The notes below the pieces were generated by a model, which saw only the letters and a list, made by a program, of their open reading frames with translations, was not told the origin of the DNA and ran no database searches. From assembly GCA_020725545.1 (NCBI GenBank), contig DYEV01000008.1, forward strand, positions 62,001 through 126,000: a stretch of 64,000 nt of DNA. Direction: 5' to 3'. Origin of the DNA: Desulfobacca sp. (GTDB lineage: Bacteria; Desulfobacterota; Desulfobaccia; Desulfobaccales; Desulfobaccaceae). Numbering within the stretch: the stretch's first letter is position 1; each line of letters opens with the position of its first letter. Made by a program: the position numbers and the translations under genes. Positions 49,632 through 59,371 of this stretch are shown in pieces.

Positions 49632-52292
49632 ATGCCTAGAACCTTAGAAATCATCACGACCCACGTAAATGCCGATTTCGACGGGCTGGCCTCCATGGTG
49701 GCGGCTAAGAAGCTCTATCCCGACGCGCTGTTGGTTTTCCCGGGCTCCCAGGAGAAAAATCTGCGGGATTTCTTTATCCGCTCCAGCCTTTATTTCCTCA
49801 ATTTTGCCAAGATCAAAGATATCAACCTGGAGGATGTTAAGCGCCTCATCCTGGTGGACACCCGGCAGGCCGGCCGCATCGGCAAATTCGGCGAGCTGTT
49901 TCCCAACGGCGAGATCGACGTCCATATTTATGACCACCATCCCGATTCGCCCGATGATCTGCATGGCTCCGTGGAGGTGGTCCGGCCGGTGGGGGCCACG
50001 GTGAGCCTCTTGACCGAAATTATCCAGGAGCGGGGTGTCCCCCTGACTCCCGATGAAGCCACCATACTGGCTTTGGGTATTTATGAAGATACCGGATCTT
50101 TCACCTTTTCTTCCACCACCCCGGCGGAGTTTGCCGCGGCCAAGTATCTTTTGGAACAGGGGGCCAATCTCAATACCGTGGCGGAAATGTTGACCCGGGA
50201 GTTGACCGTGGAGCAGGTGGCCCTCTTGAACGACCTGATCCGCAACGCCGTTACCATCAATCTGAGCGGCATTGAAATCGTCCTGGCCCGGGCCGCCTCA
50301 TCCCAATACGTGGGTGATTTTGCCGTCTTGGCCCATAAGTTCATGGACATGGAGAATATTCAGGTGCTCTTTGCCATGGCCCAGATGGAGGAGCGGGTCT
50401 TTGTGGTGGGCCGCAGCCGCCTGGAGGAGGTCAATGTGGGGGAGATTTTGTCCGAATTGGGCGGCGGCGGCCACGCCTATGCGGCCTCAGCCACCATTAA
50501 GGACACCCCCTTGACCCAGGTGGAGGAAAAGCTCCGGGGTATCCTGGCCCGAAACGTCCGCCCCCGGCGCACGGCCCGGGAAATCATGTCCTATCCGGTC
50601 ATGTCGGTGACCACCGAGACCACCTTGAGTGAAGCCCATCGGTTCATGACCTTGCACAATATCAATGCCCTGCCGGTTATCGATAACGGCGACCTGAAGG
50701 GCCTCATCAATCGCCAGATCGTTGAAAAGGCGATTTTCCATGGGCTGGAGAACCTGCCGGTCAAGGAATATATGACCACCGAGGTGGCCACCGTCGGACC
50801 CAGTGCCACCCTGGCGGAAATCCAGGAACGGCTGGTCATCAATAAACAGCGGCTGCTCCCGGTGGTGGATGCCGGCCAGGTCCTGGGGATCATCAGCCGC
50901 ACTGATCTCCTCAACCTGCTCATGGCCCCGGGCGAAGAACCCGAGGATAGCCTGGAGAAAGAACCGGACCACATGGTCCGCAAGAAAAACGTGGCCGGCA
51001 TCATGCGGGAACGGCTGCCCCGGCAGGTCGTGGATATGTTGAAACAGATCGGCCAGGTGGCCGATGGGTTGGGCTACAACGCCTACGTAGTGGGCGGTTT
51101 TGTCCGGGATTTATTTCTGCGCCACGAAAACCTGGACATTGATATCGTCATTGAGGGGGATGCGGTCACCTTTGCCCGGCAGTTTGCCAAACGCATCCCC
51201 AACGTCCGGGTGCGGGTCTTCCAGAAATTCAAGACCGCAGTCATCATTTATCCGGATGGCTTTAAAGTGGATGTGGCCACAGCCCGGACCGAATATTACG
51301 AGACGCCGGGGGCTCTGCCCATCGTGGAGCGCAGCTCTCTGAAGATGGACCTCTACCGCCGGGATTTCACTATCAATACCTTGGCGGTGAAGCTCAACGA
51401 ACGACATTTCGGCATTCTCATCGATTACTTCGGTTCCCAACGGGATATCAAAGACGGCCGCATTTCGGTACTCCATAACCTCAGTTTTGTGGAGGATCCC
51501 ACCCGGGTCTTCCGGGCCATCCGTTTCGAACAGCGCTTCGGCTTCAAGATCACCAAACTGACGGCCAACCTCATTGAAAATGCCGTGCGCATGAACTTTT
51601 TCGACCGCCTCTCGGGCACGCGCTTGTTCAGCGAATTGAAACTCATCCTCATGGAGGAGAACCCCATCCCGGCCATTGCCCGCTTGGCTGAATTCGATCT
51701 GTTGAAGTTCATCCACCCCACCATTCGTTATGATCTCAACACCCGTTGGCTGTTGGATCAGGTGCGCGGGGTGCTGGCCTGGCATGATCTACTCTTCCTG
51801 GATGACCCTTACGAACGCTGGTATGTCTATTTTCTGGGCCTCATCGAACCGTTGAAGGAGGAACAGCTGCTGGAGCTGACCCGGCGTTTAAATACGCCGC
51901 CGAAATTCTCCGAAATGCTCATTTGGGCCAAAGGCGCAGCGGACCATACCCTGCTGCGCCTCTTTCGCCAGACCAACCCGACTCCCAAAGAGATCTATTA
52001 TCTCTTGCATGAGCTCTCCACGGAGTTCCTCCTCTACATGATGGCCAAAACCCGCCAGGAGAGCACCAAACGGGCCATTTCCCTCTACTTTACCCAGTTG
52101 AAAAACACCCGGCCCTTGCTCACCGGCAAAAACCTGCTGGAACTGGGATACGCCCCGGGCCCCCGCTACCGCTTCATGCTGCAAAAACTCCTGGAGGCCC
52201 ATCTGGACGGCATGGTCCGCAGCCGGGAAGATGAAATCGCCTTCCTCCGGGAACATTTTGACGGCCGGGAAAAGGCGGGGGTAGCGCAGTAA
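49632..52292 (+). CDS. DHH-CBS-poly(A) polymerase type tRNA A-adding enzyme
   Basis: An 886-residue three-part protein. Residues 1-310: DHH/DHHA1 phosphoesterase (HVNADFDG at 11-18, then VDTRQAGRIG and IYDHHPDS). Residues about 315-440: two CBS domains (VMSVTTETTLSEAHRFMTLHNINALPVID, YMTTEVATVGPSATLAEIQERL). From about 470: class II nucleotidyltransferase with GGFVRDLFL and the metal-binding pair D502/D504 in LDIDIVIEGDAV, then RRDFTIN and RFEQRFGFKI of the RNA-binding domain. In Deltaproteobacteria and Aquifex such enzymes add the last A of tRNA CCA while a partner adds CC. The role of the DHH and CBS parts is poorly known. Both ends look intact. Confidence 0.9.
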   Translation: MPRTLEIITTHVNADFDGLASMVAAKKLYPDALLVFPGSQEKNLRDFFIRSSLYFLNFAKIKDINLEDVKRLILVDTRQAGRIGKFGELFPNGEIDVHIYDHHPDSPDDLHGSVEVVRPVGATVSLLTEIIQERGVPLTPDEATILALGIYEDTGSFTFSSTTPAEFAAAKYLLEQGANLNTVAEMLTRELTVEQVALLNDLIRNAVTINLSGIEIVLARAASSQYVGDFAVLAHKFMDMENIQVLFAMAQMEERVFVVGRSRLEEVNVGEILSELGGGGHAYAASATIKDTPLTQVEEKLRGILARNVRPRRTAREIMSYPVMSVTTETTLSEAHRFMTLHNINALPVIDNGDLKGLINRQIVEKAIFHGLENLPVKEYMTTEVATVGPSATLAEIQERLVINKQRLLPVVDAGQVLGIISRTDLLNLLMAPGEEPEDSLEKEPDHMVRKKNVAGIMRERLPRQVVDMLKQIGQVADGLGYNAYVVGGFVRDLFLRHENLDIDIVIEGDAVTFARQFAKRIPNVRVRVFQKFKTAVIIYPDGFKVDVATARTEYYETPGALPIVERSSLKMDLYRRDFTINTLAVKLNERHFGILIDYFGSQRDIKDGRISVLHNLSFVEDPTRVFRAIRFEQRFGFKITKLTANLIENAVRMNFFDRLSGTRLFSELKLILMEENPIPAIARLAEFDLLKFIHPTIRYDLNTRWLLDQVRGVLAWHDLLFLDDPYERWYVYFLGLIEPLKEEQLLELTRRLNTPPKFSEMLIWAKGAADHTLLRLFRQTNPTPKEIYYLLHELSTEFLLYMMAKTRQESTKRAISLYFTQLKNTRPLLTGKNLLELGYAPGPRYRFMLQKLLEAHLDGMVRSREDEIAFLREHFDGREKAGVAQ

Positions 52293-52377
52293 CCATGGAT
52301 CAGGGATGGGACGAGAAGTTAGTCAGGTTTCGCCTCCCCTAGCAAGAAAGTGCCCATGGGGGAGAAATTTTCTTTCT

Positions 52378-52815
52378 TCAGTACTGTCTCCTAACCTTTT
52401 CCCGCAAAGAAAAACCACCGCCACCTTCTGGTTTCTGTCCATCATGTTCCAGTGGCGTTGGTTCAGGACTACCTATATCTTCTTCCATTATAAGTTTCAC
52501 GCTATGTAAAAAGACGAAACATGTTTTGCCAACCTGTCCACCATAAGTAGCATTAAAAACCGTTATAACTCCTTCATTTCTATTACAACTTTTCAAAAAA
52601 TCACTTGTTCTGTTATACTGCTCCATATTTTCCTGGTCAGTTAAATATAAGCCCTCATCTTCTGAATTCGCATTTTTACTTTTATATTTACCATGAATAT
52701 TTATAAATCCTATTAAATGGCTACCATCTTTAAACTCTATTTTTACCTTGCGGGGCTCAAAGCTATACCGGATTGGATCCTGAGGGCGGATAATTTTTAC
52801 AGTCATCAGCATAAA
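52378..52815 (-). CDS. AT-rich hypothetical protein
   Basis: A 145-residue frame with ATG at 52815 after AAGGG. It is visibly lower in GC than its neighbours. Content: VKIIRPQDPIRYSFEPRKVKIEFKDGSHLIGFINIHGKYKSKNANSEDEGLYLTDQEN, then FLKSCNRNEGVITVFNATYGGQVGKTCFVFLHSVKLIMEED. The strand-rich first part could be a small beta domain. No known family. The composition and the lack of co-directed neighbours suggest a gene acquired from elsewhere. Confidence 0.5.
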   Translation of the reverse strand, partial: FMLMTVKIIRPQDPIRYSFEPRKVKIEFKDGSHLIGFINIHGKYKSKNANSEDEGLYLTDQENMEQYNRTSDFLKSCNRNEGVITVFNATYGGQVGKTCFVFLHSVKLIMEEDIGSPEPTPLEHDGQKPEGGGGFSLREKVRRQY

Positions 52816-52977
52816 CCCTTTTTTCCAGCGGCTTTGACACTCTTTCGGCAAAATTCTCTTTTTAGTTAAATGGCCAGCACCCGATGTTCAATGAATTTTT
52901 AGAGAAGTGAGCCGGGGTGAAAATGGTTCTGAATGTCGGGCCAACCTTCTGAGTGGCAGGCTTGACTGGGTGGCATG

Positions 52978-53009
52978 GGTCAGGCGGGGCACCGGTCAGG
53001 CGGGGCACC
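52978..53009. repeat. Perfect 16-bp tandem duplication
   Basis: GGTCAGGCGGGGCACC occurs twice without a gap (52978-52993 and 52994-53009), in the spacer before the 3' end of prmC. No function seen. Confidence 0.8.
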
Positions 53010-53094
53010 TAAGCGCAATGGCGACAACGGCTGGACCGGACGGCTTCGGCCTGGAAGATATCCCCTGAGTCATCCTCGTGCCCCCGCTCTTCCC

Positions 53095-53982
53095 TCATCT
53101 CCTGACGGCGGTCACGACCCGGCCGATGTGTTGATAGTCCGGGATGATCTTGGCGGGGGCATAAGCCCGGGTCTGCGCCAGGAGCTGGGCTACCATCTCG
53201 GCCTGGCCCTGGCCGACCTCCAGAGCCAGGAGACCGCCGGGCCGCAGGAGGTGATGCACTTCGGGCACCAGGAGGCGGATAACCTCCAGACCATCGGGGC
53301 CGCCGTCCAGGGCCAGGCGGGGTTCATGGTCTCGGATTTCCAAGGGTAATTGCTCCCATTCATGGGTCGGGACATAAGGGGGGTTGCTGACGATGATATC
53401 AAAGAAAGGCTCCGGGGCCAGGGGGGCCAGCAGGTCGCCTTGCACCAGGGCCACCCGGTCCTGCACCTCGTGGCGCCGGCTGTTTTCCCGAGCCACGGCC
53501 AGGGCGGCTGCGGATTGGTCCAGGGCCACGACCTGGGCTTGGGGGAATTCTTTGGCCAGCACCACGGCCAGGACGCCGCTGCCGGTGCCCACGTCCAGGA
53601 TGCGGCGGTTGGCAGGGGCGTCAGGGAAGTCGGCGGCATACTTTAAGACAGCCTCGATAATGAGTTCGGTCTCGGGCCGGGGGATGAGGACCGCGGGGCT
53701 GACGAGAAAATCCAGGGACCAGAATTCCTGGTGGCCGGTGATGTATGGGATGGGTTCCTGGGCCAGGCGGCGGCGCAGCAGGCGTTTATAGCAGTCCAGT
53801 TCCGCGGCCGTCAGAGGTTTATCGTAGCGCAGGTACAGGTCCAGGCGGGTGCACTGCAGGCAGTGGGCCAATAGCACGCTGGCCCCGGCCCGGGGTTCGC
53901 TGATGCCTTTTTGCTGTAAATAGTTTTGGGCCCACCGCAGGACCCGGAGAATGGTCCAGGCAGGCGACTGGCCCGCACTCAT
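53095..53982 (-). CDS. prmC: Release factor glutamine N5-methyltransferase
   Basis: Methylates the Gln of the GGQ motif of RF1/RF2. The 295-residue protein has a helical N-domain, [18 protein letters not shown] at about 130-147 for SAM, and the NPPY motif at 200-203 followed by VP, which holds the glutamine. Start overlaps the prfA stop by four bases (ATGA). The enzyme is placed immediately after its own substrate, the standard arrangement. Confidence 0.93.
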   Translation of the reverse strand: MSAGQSPAWTILRVLRWAQNYLQQKGISEPRAGASVLLAHCLQCTRLDLYLRYDKPLTAAELDCYKRLLRRRLAQEPIPYITGHQEFWSLDFLVSPAVLIPRPETELIIEAVLKYAADFPDAPANRRILDVGTGSGVLAVVLAKEFPQAQVVALDQSAAALAVARENSRRHEVQDRVALVQGDLLAPLAPEPFFDIIVSNPPYVPTHEWEQLPLEIRDHEPRLALDGGPDGLEVIRLLVPEVHHLLRPGGLLALEVGQGQAEMVAQLLAQTRAYAPAKIIPDYQHIGRVVTAVRR

Positions 53983-55052
53983 GCCGTCTGTTGTTTCAAG
54001 GCCTCGGTGCGGAAATAGGAGACCAAGGCGTCCAACATCTCGTCCAGGTCGCCGTCCAGGAAAGACTCCAGACGATAGAGGGTCAGCCCCAGACGGTGGT
54101 CAGTGACCCGGCCTTGGGGGAAGTTATAAGTGCGGATGCGCTCGCTGCGGTCGCCGCTCCCTACCTGGCTCTTGCGGTCCTGGGCCATCTTCTGCTGCTG
54201 CTCCTGGGCCATCATGTCATAGAGGCGGGCCTGGAGCACCTTCATGGCCTTGGCCTTGTTCTTATGCTGGGACTTTTCGTCCTGGCAGGTGACCACGAGT
54301 CCCGTGGGCAGATGGGTGATGCGCACCGCCGAGTCCGTGGTGTTGACGCTCTGGCCGCCCGGTCCCGAAGAACGGAAGACGTCGATGCGCAGTTCTTCTG
54401 GGCTGATCTGCACATCCACATCCTCGGCCTCCGGCAGGATGGCCACGGTCACCGCCGAGGTATGGATGCGGCCCTGGGACTCGGTGACCGGCACCCGCTG
54501 CACCCGGTGCACCCCGCTTTCATACTTCAGGCGGCTGTAGACTTTTTCGCCGGCGATGAGGGCGATCACTTCCTTTAAGCCACCGATGCCGGTGGGATTG
54601 TAGCTCAGGACTTCCATCTTCAGATGGTGCCGTTCGGCATAGCGGCTGTACATGCGGAACAGGTCGGCGGCAAACAAGGCGGCCTCTTCGCCGCCGGTGC
54701 CGGCCCGAATCTCCAGGAGGATGTTTTTGTCGTCGTTGGGGTCCTTGGGCAGGAGCAGGAAACGCAGCTCATCTTCCAAAGCAGCCAACTTCTCTTTTAA
54801 TTGCTGGATCTCCTCCCGAGCCAGTTCCTTGATCTCCTCATCACTCTCCGTTCTGAGCAGAGTCTGGTTGGTCTCCAGTTCCTTTTCGACCTGCTGGTAG
54901 GTGCGAAAAGTCTTGATGAGGGGTGTCAACTCGGCATGTTCCCGGGCCAGGAGCTGATACTGCTCCTGATTTTTGAGGATCTCCGGGTCACTGAGCTTGG
55001 TTTCCAATTCCTGGTATTTCTGTTCAATACTTTTTAAACGATCAAAGAGCAT
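53979..55052 (-). CDS. prfA: Peptide chain release factor 1
   Basis: Ends translation at UAA and UAG. The 357-residue protein has the [18 protein letters not shown] domain, the stop-codon-reading P-x-T as PVT at 188-190 and [18 protein letters not shown] with GGQ at 232-234. Length is standard and no programmed frameshift is present (that belongs to RF2). Transcribed with prmC and probably with DUF1385 and rpmE. Confidence 0.95.
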   Translation of the reverse strand: MLFDRLKSIEQKYQELETKLSDPEILKNQEQYQLLAREHAELTPLIKTFRTYQQVEKELETNQTLLRTESDEEIKELAREEIQQLKEKLAALEDELRFLLLPKDPNDDKNILLEIRAGTGGEEAALFAADLFRMYSRYAERHHLKMEVLSYNPTGIGGLKEVIALIAGEKVYSRLKYESGVHRVQRVPVTESQGRIHTSAVTVAILPEAEDVDVQISPEELRIDVFRSSGPGGQSVNTTDSAVRITHLPTGLVVTCQDEKSQHKNKAKAMKVLQARLYDMMAQEQQQKMAQDRKSQVGSGDRSERIRTYNFPQGRVTDHRLGLTLYRLESFLDGDLDEMLDALVSYFRTEALKQQTA

Positions 55053-55192
55053 ATTCTAATTAATTTCCGGTTGCTGGTTTTTGGTTTCTGGCTGATGGGG
55101 TTAACCCCCTGCTAAATGGAAGCATCCTCGGGGGGCGTTCTGCTGACGCCGACAACAAGCGCGCAGGCAGCAGAGGGAGGGAGCCCGCGCCG

Positions 55193-56140
55193 CTAGGACA
55201 TGGGCCGGGAAAGGACCTCTTCCTGATTGATCACGGCGCGCAGGGCCTCCAGGGCCACTTCCAGCTGCTCATCGGAGGGCTCCCGGGCCGTGAGCCGCTG
55301 GGTGAGCAGACCGGGCCAAAGCACCAGCTTACAGAGAGGGTGGTTAGTGTGGCGGCTTCCCAAGCGGATGATCTCGTAGGACACTGCGGCGATGGGGAAC
55401 ATGAGGAGGATCTTGATGCCCACCTGGACCAGGTTGGTGGTCAGGCGGCCGCCCACCTGCAGGACCGGCAGCAGGGGGAAGAGCACGGTGAAGACCAGGA
55501 TGCTGGTGAGCAGGACCACTAAGATGAACGACGTGCCGCAACGAGGGTGCCAGATCTCATGCTTGCGGGCATTCTCCACGGTCAGGGGCTCACCGGCCTC
55601 GAAGGTGAAGATGGACTTGTGCTCCGCGCCATGATACTCAAAGACCCGGCGGATATCGTCCACAAAGGAGATGGACCAGACGTAGAGCAGGAAGAAGACG
55701 ATCTTCAGAATGCCGTCCACCACATGGAAGGTAAAATTGTTCACCGTCAGATCCGCGCCCCAGAGCCAACCCACCCAACCGCTGAGATAATGGGGCAGCA
55801 GGCCAAAAAAGAAGATGGCCATAGTACAGGCAAAGACGATGGTCAGGGCCATGGACCAGGGCGATAACTGCTCTTCTTCTTCGTCCAGGGAGGCCTGGGC
55901 GGAAAAACTCAGGGCCTTGATGCCATAAATGAGCGCTTCCAGGAGGACCACCGGTCCCCGGAAAAAGGGCCAGTGCAGGAAGGGATAGCGCTCGGCCAGG
56001 GTATGAAGGCGGTCTTCTTTGATGGTAATGGACCCGTCCGGCCGCTTCACCGCAATGGCGTAGGTATGCTTGGCCCGCATCATGACGCCTTCGATGACCG
56101 CCTGGCCCCCCACCGGATACGGGGGTTGATACCCTGACAT
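55193..56140 (-). CDS. DUF1385 family membrane protein
   Basis: A 315-residue protein with the family start PVGGQAVIEGVMMRAKHTYAIAVKRPDG and RYPFLHWPFFRGPVVLLEALIYG, four or five helices (MALTIVFACTMAIFFFGLLPHYL; ILKIVFFLLYVWSISF; FILVVLLTSILVFTVLFPLLPVLQ) and the conserved EYHGAEHKSIFTFEAGEPLTVENA and HPRCGTSF motifs. The His/Cys set suggests a metal site, but the function is unknown. Starts 3 bases after rpmE, and the order rpmE-DUF1385-prfA-prmC is common. Confidence 0.9.
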   Translation of the reverse strand: MSGYQPPYPVGGQAVIEGVMMRAKHTYAIAVKRPDGSITIKEDRLHTLAERYPFLHWPFFRGPVVLLEALIYGIKALSFSAQASLDEEEEQLSPWSMALTIVFACTMAIFFFGLLPHYLSGWVGWLWGADLTVNNFTFHVVDGILKIVFFLLYVWSISFVDDIRRVFEYHGAEHKSIFTFEAGEPLTVENARKHEIWHPRCGTSFILVVLLTSILVFTVLFPLLPVLQVGGRLTTNLVQVGIKILLMFPIAAVSYEIIRLGSRHTNHPLCKLVLWPGLLTQRLTAREPSDEQLEVALEALRAVINQEEVLSRPMS

Positions 56141-56143
56141 GAA

Positions 56144-56377
56144 TTATTTCTCCGTCTGGCTCTCCGCCGCCTTTTGATTATAGCCGGCGTAGCGCTTCAC
56201 AAACCGTTCCACCTGCCCGGCCGTGTCCACCAGCTTCTGTTTGCCGGTGAAAAAGGGGTGGCACTTGGAACAGATCTCCACCCGGATCTCCTTCTGCGTG
56301 GAACCGGTGGGAAACTCATGGCCACAGGCGCAGCGCACCGTGGTCTGATGATATTTGGGATGAATGCCTTTTTTCAT
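56144..56377 (-). CDS. rpmE: 50S ribosomal protein L31 (zinc type)
   Basis: Start at 56377 with AAGGAGG upstream gives 77 residues beginning [23 protein letters not shown]16, C18, C36 and C39 form the zinc-binding set of the C+ type. The C-terminal tail ([13 protein letters not shown]) is slightly longer than usual. It is the first gene of the release-factor operon. Confidence 0.95.
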   Translation of the reverse strand: MKKGIHPKYHQTTVRCACGHEFPTGSTQKEIRVEICSKCHPFFTGKQKLVDTAGQVERFVKRYAGYNQKAAESQTEK

Positions 56378-56831
56378 GCGCACAGGCCTCCTTAAAAACA
56401 ATGGCTAATTAACCTTTTTATTATAATTTCTTTTTGTTGAAAAAACAAGGATTAATAAGAAAATTTACCACGCCGAGGCAATTGCCTGACCAGTGGCAGA
56501 AAATGCCTGGCGACGTTTTCGAAACAGGTGTCAGGAAATCCTGTTTCAATAATTGGACAAAACGTTAAGAAATCGAATTTATTTAATATGTTGATATCCT
56601 TATTAATAGAGATCCATTGCTTTGGTCATGTTTCATTAATTAAACGTTCTTGGCTGCCGTCTGCAGTCCGGCCGCTCTTGGCATATCGATAACTATATGG
56701 AAAATATGGACAAAAAAGGAAGGGGACACTTCCTGGTGTCTAGACTTCTGTCTGGCCTAAATATTGCGGAAGCAAAAGGTAGTTGATTAAATGATTTTTC
56801 CCATAACCCCGGCTTAGGAGGCCACGAAAAG
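56378..56831. other. Intergenic region upstream of rpmE and the VPLPA-CTERM gene
   Basis: These 454 bases separate divergent genes and are mostly AT-rich, especially 56400-56460 and 56560-56640. They should hold the promoters of both. No gene, RNA or repeat was recognised. Confidence 0.45.
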
Positions 56832-57481
56832 ATGAAATTTATTGCTAAAGTTATGTTGGTACTTGTCTTCGTGTTATTACCCCTGGTCGCGGCCCAGGCG
56901 GCTCCGGTAGCCTGGACCGATTGGACAAGCGCCTCGCCGGGGATCGTTGACGGCTCCCTCACCTTTGGCGGCGATACCGTCGCGGTACAATTCAGCGGAA
57001 CCTATTATTTTGCCCAAACCAGCGGCGGCGTGAATTTTTGGATCCCATCTACTCCATACATTAGCGCCACGGTACCCAACGCCCCCCGGACCCTGACATC
57101 ATCGCCCTCGGGGATGGCGGCATGGTCACCATTAGTTTTGCCAAACCCGTGAAAGATCCGCTGGTGGCTTTAGTCAGTTGGAACAGCAACACCGTGGATT
57201 TCGGCGTGCCCATCAACATCTTGAGTTATGGCGTTGGCTATTGGGGCGGAGGCACCCCTATCCTTAACTCCGGCGGGACCGGCTTTTTTGGATCAGGTGA
57301 AGTCCACGGCGTCATCGAATTGCCCGGTGTCTTTTCGTCGATCAGTTTTACACATACCACTGAATACTGGCACGGTTTAACGGTCGGGGCCCGGAACGTG
57401 GTCGTGCCGCTGCCCGCTACTTTGTTGCTGCTCGGTTCTGGCCTCGCCGCCTTGGTTTCCCTGAGAAGCCGCCAGCGTTAG
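56832..57481 (+). pseudogene. VPLPA-CTERM exported protein gene with a frameshift
   Basis: Two overlapping frames make one protein. The first (from the ATG at 56832, preceded by AGGAGG) begins with a signal peptide (MLVLVFVLLPLVAAQA) and secreted-type beta content. At the run of six C at 57082-57087 the reading must move to the other frame, giving PP-DPDIIALGDGGMVTISFAKPVKDPLVALVSW, which continues the same kind of protein and ends at 57481. The end VPLPATLLLLGSGLAALVSLRSRQR is the VPLPA-CTERM sorting signal (exosortase substrate). Adding one C restores a single frame of about 217 residues. It may be a true mutation, slippage-based phase switching or a sequencing error. A terminator follows. 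Confidence 0.8.
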
Positions 57482-57504
57482 CTATCAGCTCAGTCGTGGT
57501 GAAC

Positions 57505-57538
57505 AAGGCAGGAGCAATGGTGCTTCTGCCTTTTTTTT
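57505..57538 (+). terminator. Rho-independent terminator of the VPLPA-CTERM gene
   Basis: Stem AAGGCAGGAGCA / TGCTTCTGCCTT with loop ATGG, then eight T. One G-T pair only; a strong signal 24 bases after the stop. Confidence 0.9.
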
Positions 57539-57634
57539 GCCATCATCCAAATTCTTTTTCAAGCTGCCGGCGGGGCTGGACCACATCCGACCCAAGGTCT
57601 CTTGGCACCAGACAGACAACCGCTGGTCAGTTGA

Positions 57635-57812
57635 TTATTTCCTTGCCGTTTGCCGGCCGGTCCACAGCGGCTTGCCATTTTCGTCCCGGATCTCCCAGGT
57701 CTGGTCGCCTTTCTTGACCTGGGCCGCCAAGATCACCAACGGCAGGTTGGCGGCCGCGACCGGGTTGATGGCAGTGACCAGGCCGGAGAGCGGGATGCCG
57801 TCAAGGTGATTA
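57635..57812 (-). pseudogene. Truncated copy of the 47921-48361 OB-fold-like gene
   Basis: Bases 57652-57733 are nearly identical to 47939-48020 and code for AAQVKKGDQTWEIRDENGKPLW. The next part (57734-57795) matches 48172-48222, so about 150 bases of the middle have been lost. The frame has no signal peptide or suitable start and runs directly into the 3' end of radA. Confidence 0.75.
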
Positions 57813-57815
57813 TCC

Positions 57816-59213
57816 TCACCCGCGGGGTGCGTGGGCACGGTCGGGGCCGAACAGGTGCTGCAAGGCCTCCTGCACCCGGCCCACTGCAATGACCTCCAAC
57901 TCGCCCCCGGCCGCGGTCTGGTCCTGGCGATGGCGAGGGCGGAGGGCCCGCCGGAAGCCCAGCTTCAGCCCTTCCTTGAGGCGCCGGTCCGGCTGGCTGA
58001 CGGTGCGGACTTCGCCGGTGAGCCCCACTTCTCCGAAGATGAACGTGTCAGCAGCCACTGGGCGTTCCAAAAGGGACGAGGTCAGAGCTGCGACGATGCC
58101 CAGGTCGGCGGCCGGTTCGCTCAGGCGGACGCCGCCGGCCACGTTAACGAAGATATCCTGACCGCCGAAATTCAGGCCCAACCGTTTTTCCAGGACGGCT
58201 ACCAGCAGAGACAAGCGGCCGGCCTCGATGCCGCTGGTCTGCCGGCGGGGCATCCCCAGGTTGGTGGGGGTCACCAGGGCCTGGACCTCCACCAGGATGG
58301 GCCGGGAGCCTTCGATGCTGGCCACCACCACTGACCCCGGCGCCTCCAAGGAACGTTCGGAGAGAAACAGGGCGGAGGGGTTGGCGACCGCGACGATGCC
58401 GGTGTCGTGCATCTCAAAAACTCCCAGCTCCTGGCCGGGGCCGAAGCGGTTTTTGACGGTGCGCAGCAGACGATAGGTCTGGGAGCGATCCCCCTCAAAA
58501 TAGAGGACCGTGTCCACCATGTGCTCCAAGACTTTGGGGCCGGCAATGGCCCCTTCTTTGGTCACATGGCCGATGAGGAAGATGGGAATCTGGCTGCGCT
58601 TGGCCACTTGCATTAATTGAAAGGCCGTCTCCCGCACCTGCGTGACCGAACCGGGTGTGGCTGGCAAAGCTGCGGCGTAGATGGTCTGGATGGAATCCAC
58701 AACCAGAAATTTGGGCCGGTTGGTCTCCAACAGTTGCAGGATATTTTCCAGGCAGGTTTCAGCGGCCACCAGCAGGGTGGGCGAGGTAATCCCCAGGCGA
58801 TCGGCCCGCAGCTTGAGTTGGGCGGCGGATTCTTCGCCGGAGATATACAGACCGGGAGTCCGCTGGCCGCAGAGGCGATCCAAAACCTGAAGCATGAGCG
58901 TGGACTTGCCGATGCCGGGGTCACCGCCCAGGAGTATGACTGATCCGGGCACCACGCCGCCGCCGACGGCCCGATCAAACTCCACGCAGCCGGTGGGCCA
59001 GCGGTCTTCCGGAGAGGCGGCCAGGCTGAGGAGCGGGATGGGTTGGCTGCGCCCGGCAAGGCCGGGGGAGCGCGGGGAGATAGGGTCCGGCGCCACCACC
59101 TCTTCCACAAAAGAACTCCAGGCCTGACATTCGGGACATTTGCCCAGCCATTTGCCGGTCTGGAAGCCGCACTGTTGGCAGACAAAGATCGTCCGGGGTG
59201 GTTTGGGGCTCAT
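57816..59213 (-). CDS. radA: DNA repair protein RadA
   Basis: A 465-residue RecA-like helicase that helps branch migration during recombination. N-terminal zinc finger C12, C15, C26, C29 (CQQC, CPEC), Walker A GGDPGIGKS, the RadA-only KNRFG motif (in VKNRFGPGQELG) and a C-terminal Lon-protease-like domain without the catalytic pair. ATG at 59213 has no clear Shine-Dalgarno; the frame to 59249 begins with TTG and is less likely. Confidence 0.93.
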   Translation of the reverse strand: MSPKPPRTIFVCQQCGFQTGKWLGKCPECQAWSSFVEEVVAPDPISPRSPGLAGRSQPIPLLSLAASPEDRWPTGCVEFDRAVGGGVVPGSVILLGGDPGIGKSTLMLQVLDRLCGQRTPGLYISGEESAAQLKLRADRLGITSPTLLVAAETCLENILQLLETNRPKFLVVDSIQTIYAAALPATPGSVTQVRETAFQLMQVAKRSQIPIFLIGHVTKEGAIAGPKVLEHMVDTVLYFEGDRSQTYRLLRTVKNRFGPGQELGVFEMHDTGIVAVANPSALFLSERSLEAPGSVVVASIEGSRPILVEVQALVTPTNLGMPRRQTSGIEAGRLSLLVAVLEKRLGLNFGGQDIFVNVAGGVRLSEPAADLGIVAALTSSLLERPVAADTFIFGEVGLTGEVRTVSQPDRRLKEGLKLGFRRALRPRHRQDQTAAGGELEVIAVGRVQEALQHLFGPDRAHAPRG

Positions 59214-59302
59214 AACAAATAAGACCCGACCAACATTTTGATGGTCCAATGGATGATCATGCGGTTACGTGAGAGCGAGGCCTGCATAAATTTTAAAACA
59301 AG

Positions 59303-59362
59303 AATTGAGCGATTGTTGAAGAAATCGCTTGGTAGCCGCAGTCTTTAGCCTGCACTCCGAAC
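59303..59362. repeat. REP-like palindromic repeat element, copy 2
   Basis: AATTGAGCGATTGTTGAAG, then AAATCGCTTGGTAGCCGC and CTTTAGCC, ending in CTCCGAAC. It matches the reverse complement of 49559-49618 over about 60 bases. Lies between radA and the ion-channel gene. Confidence 0.7.
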
Positions 59363-59371
59363 TAATTTGGG

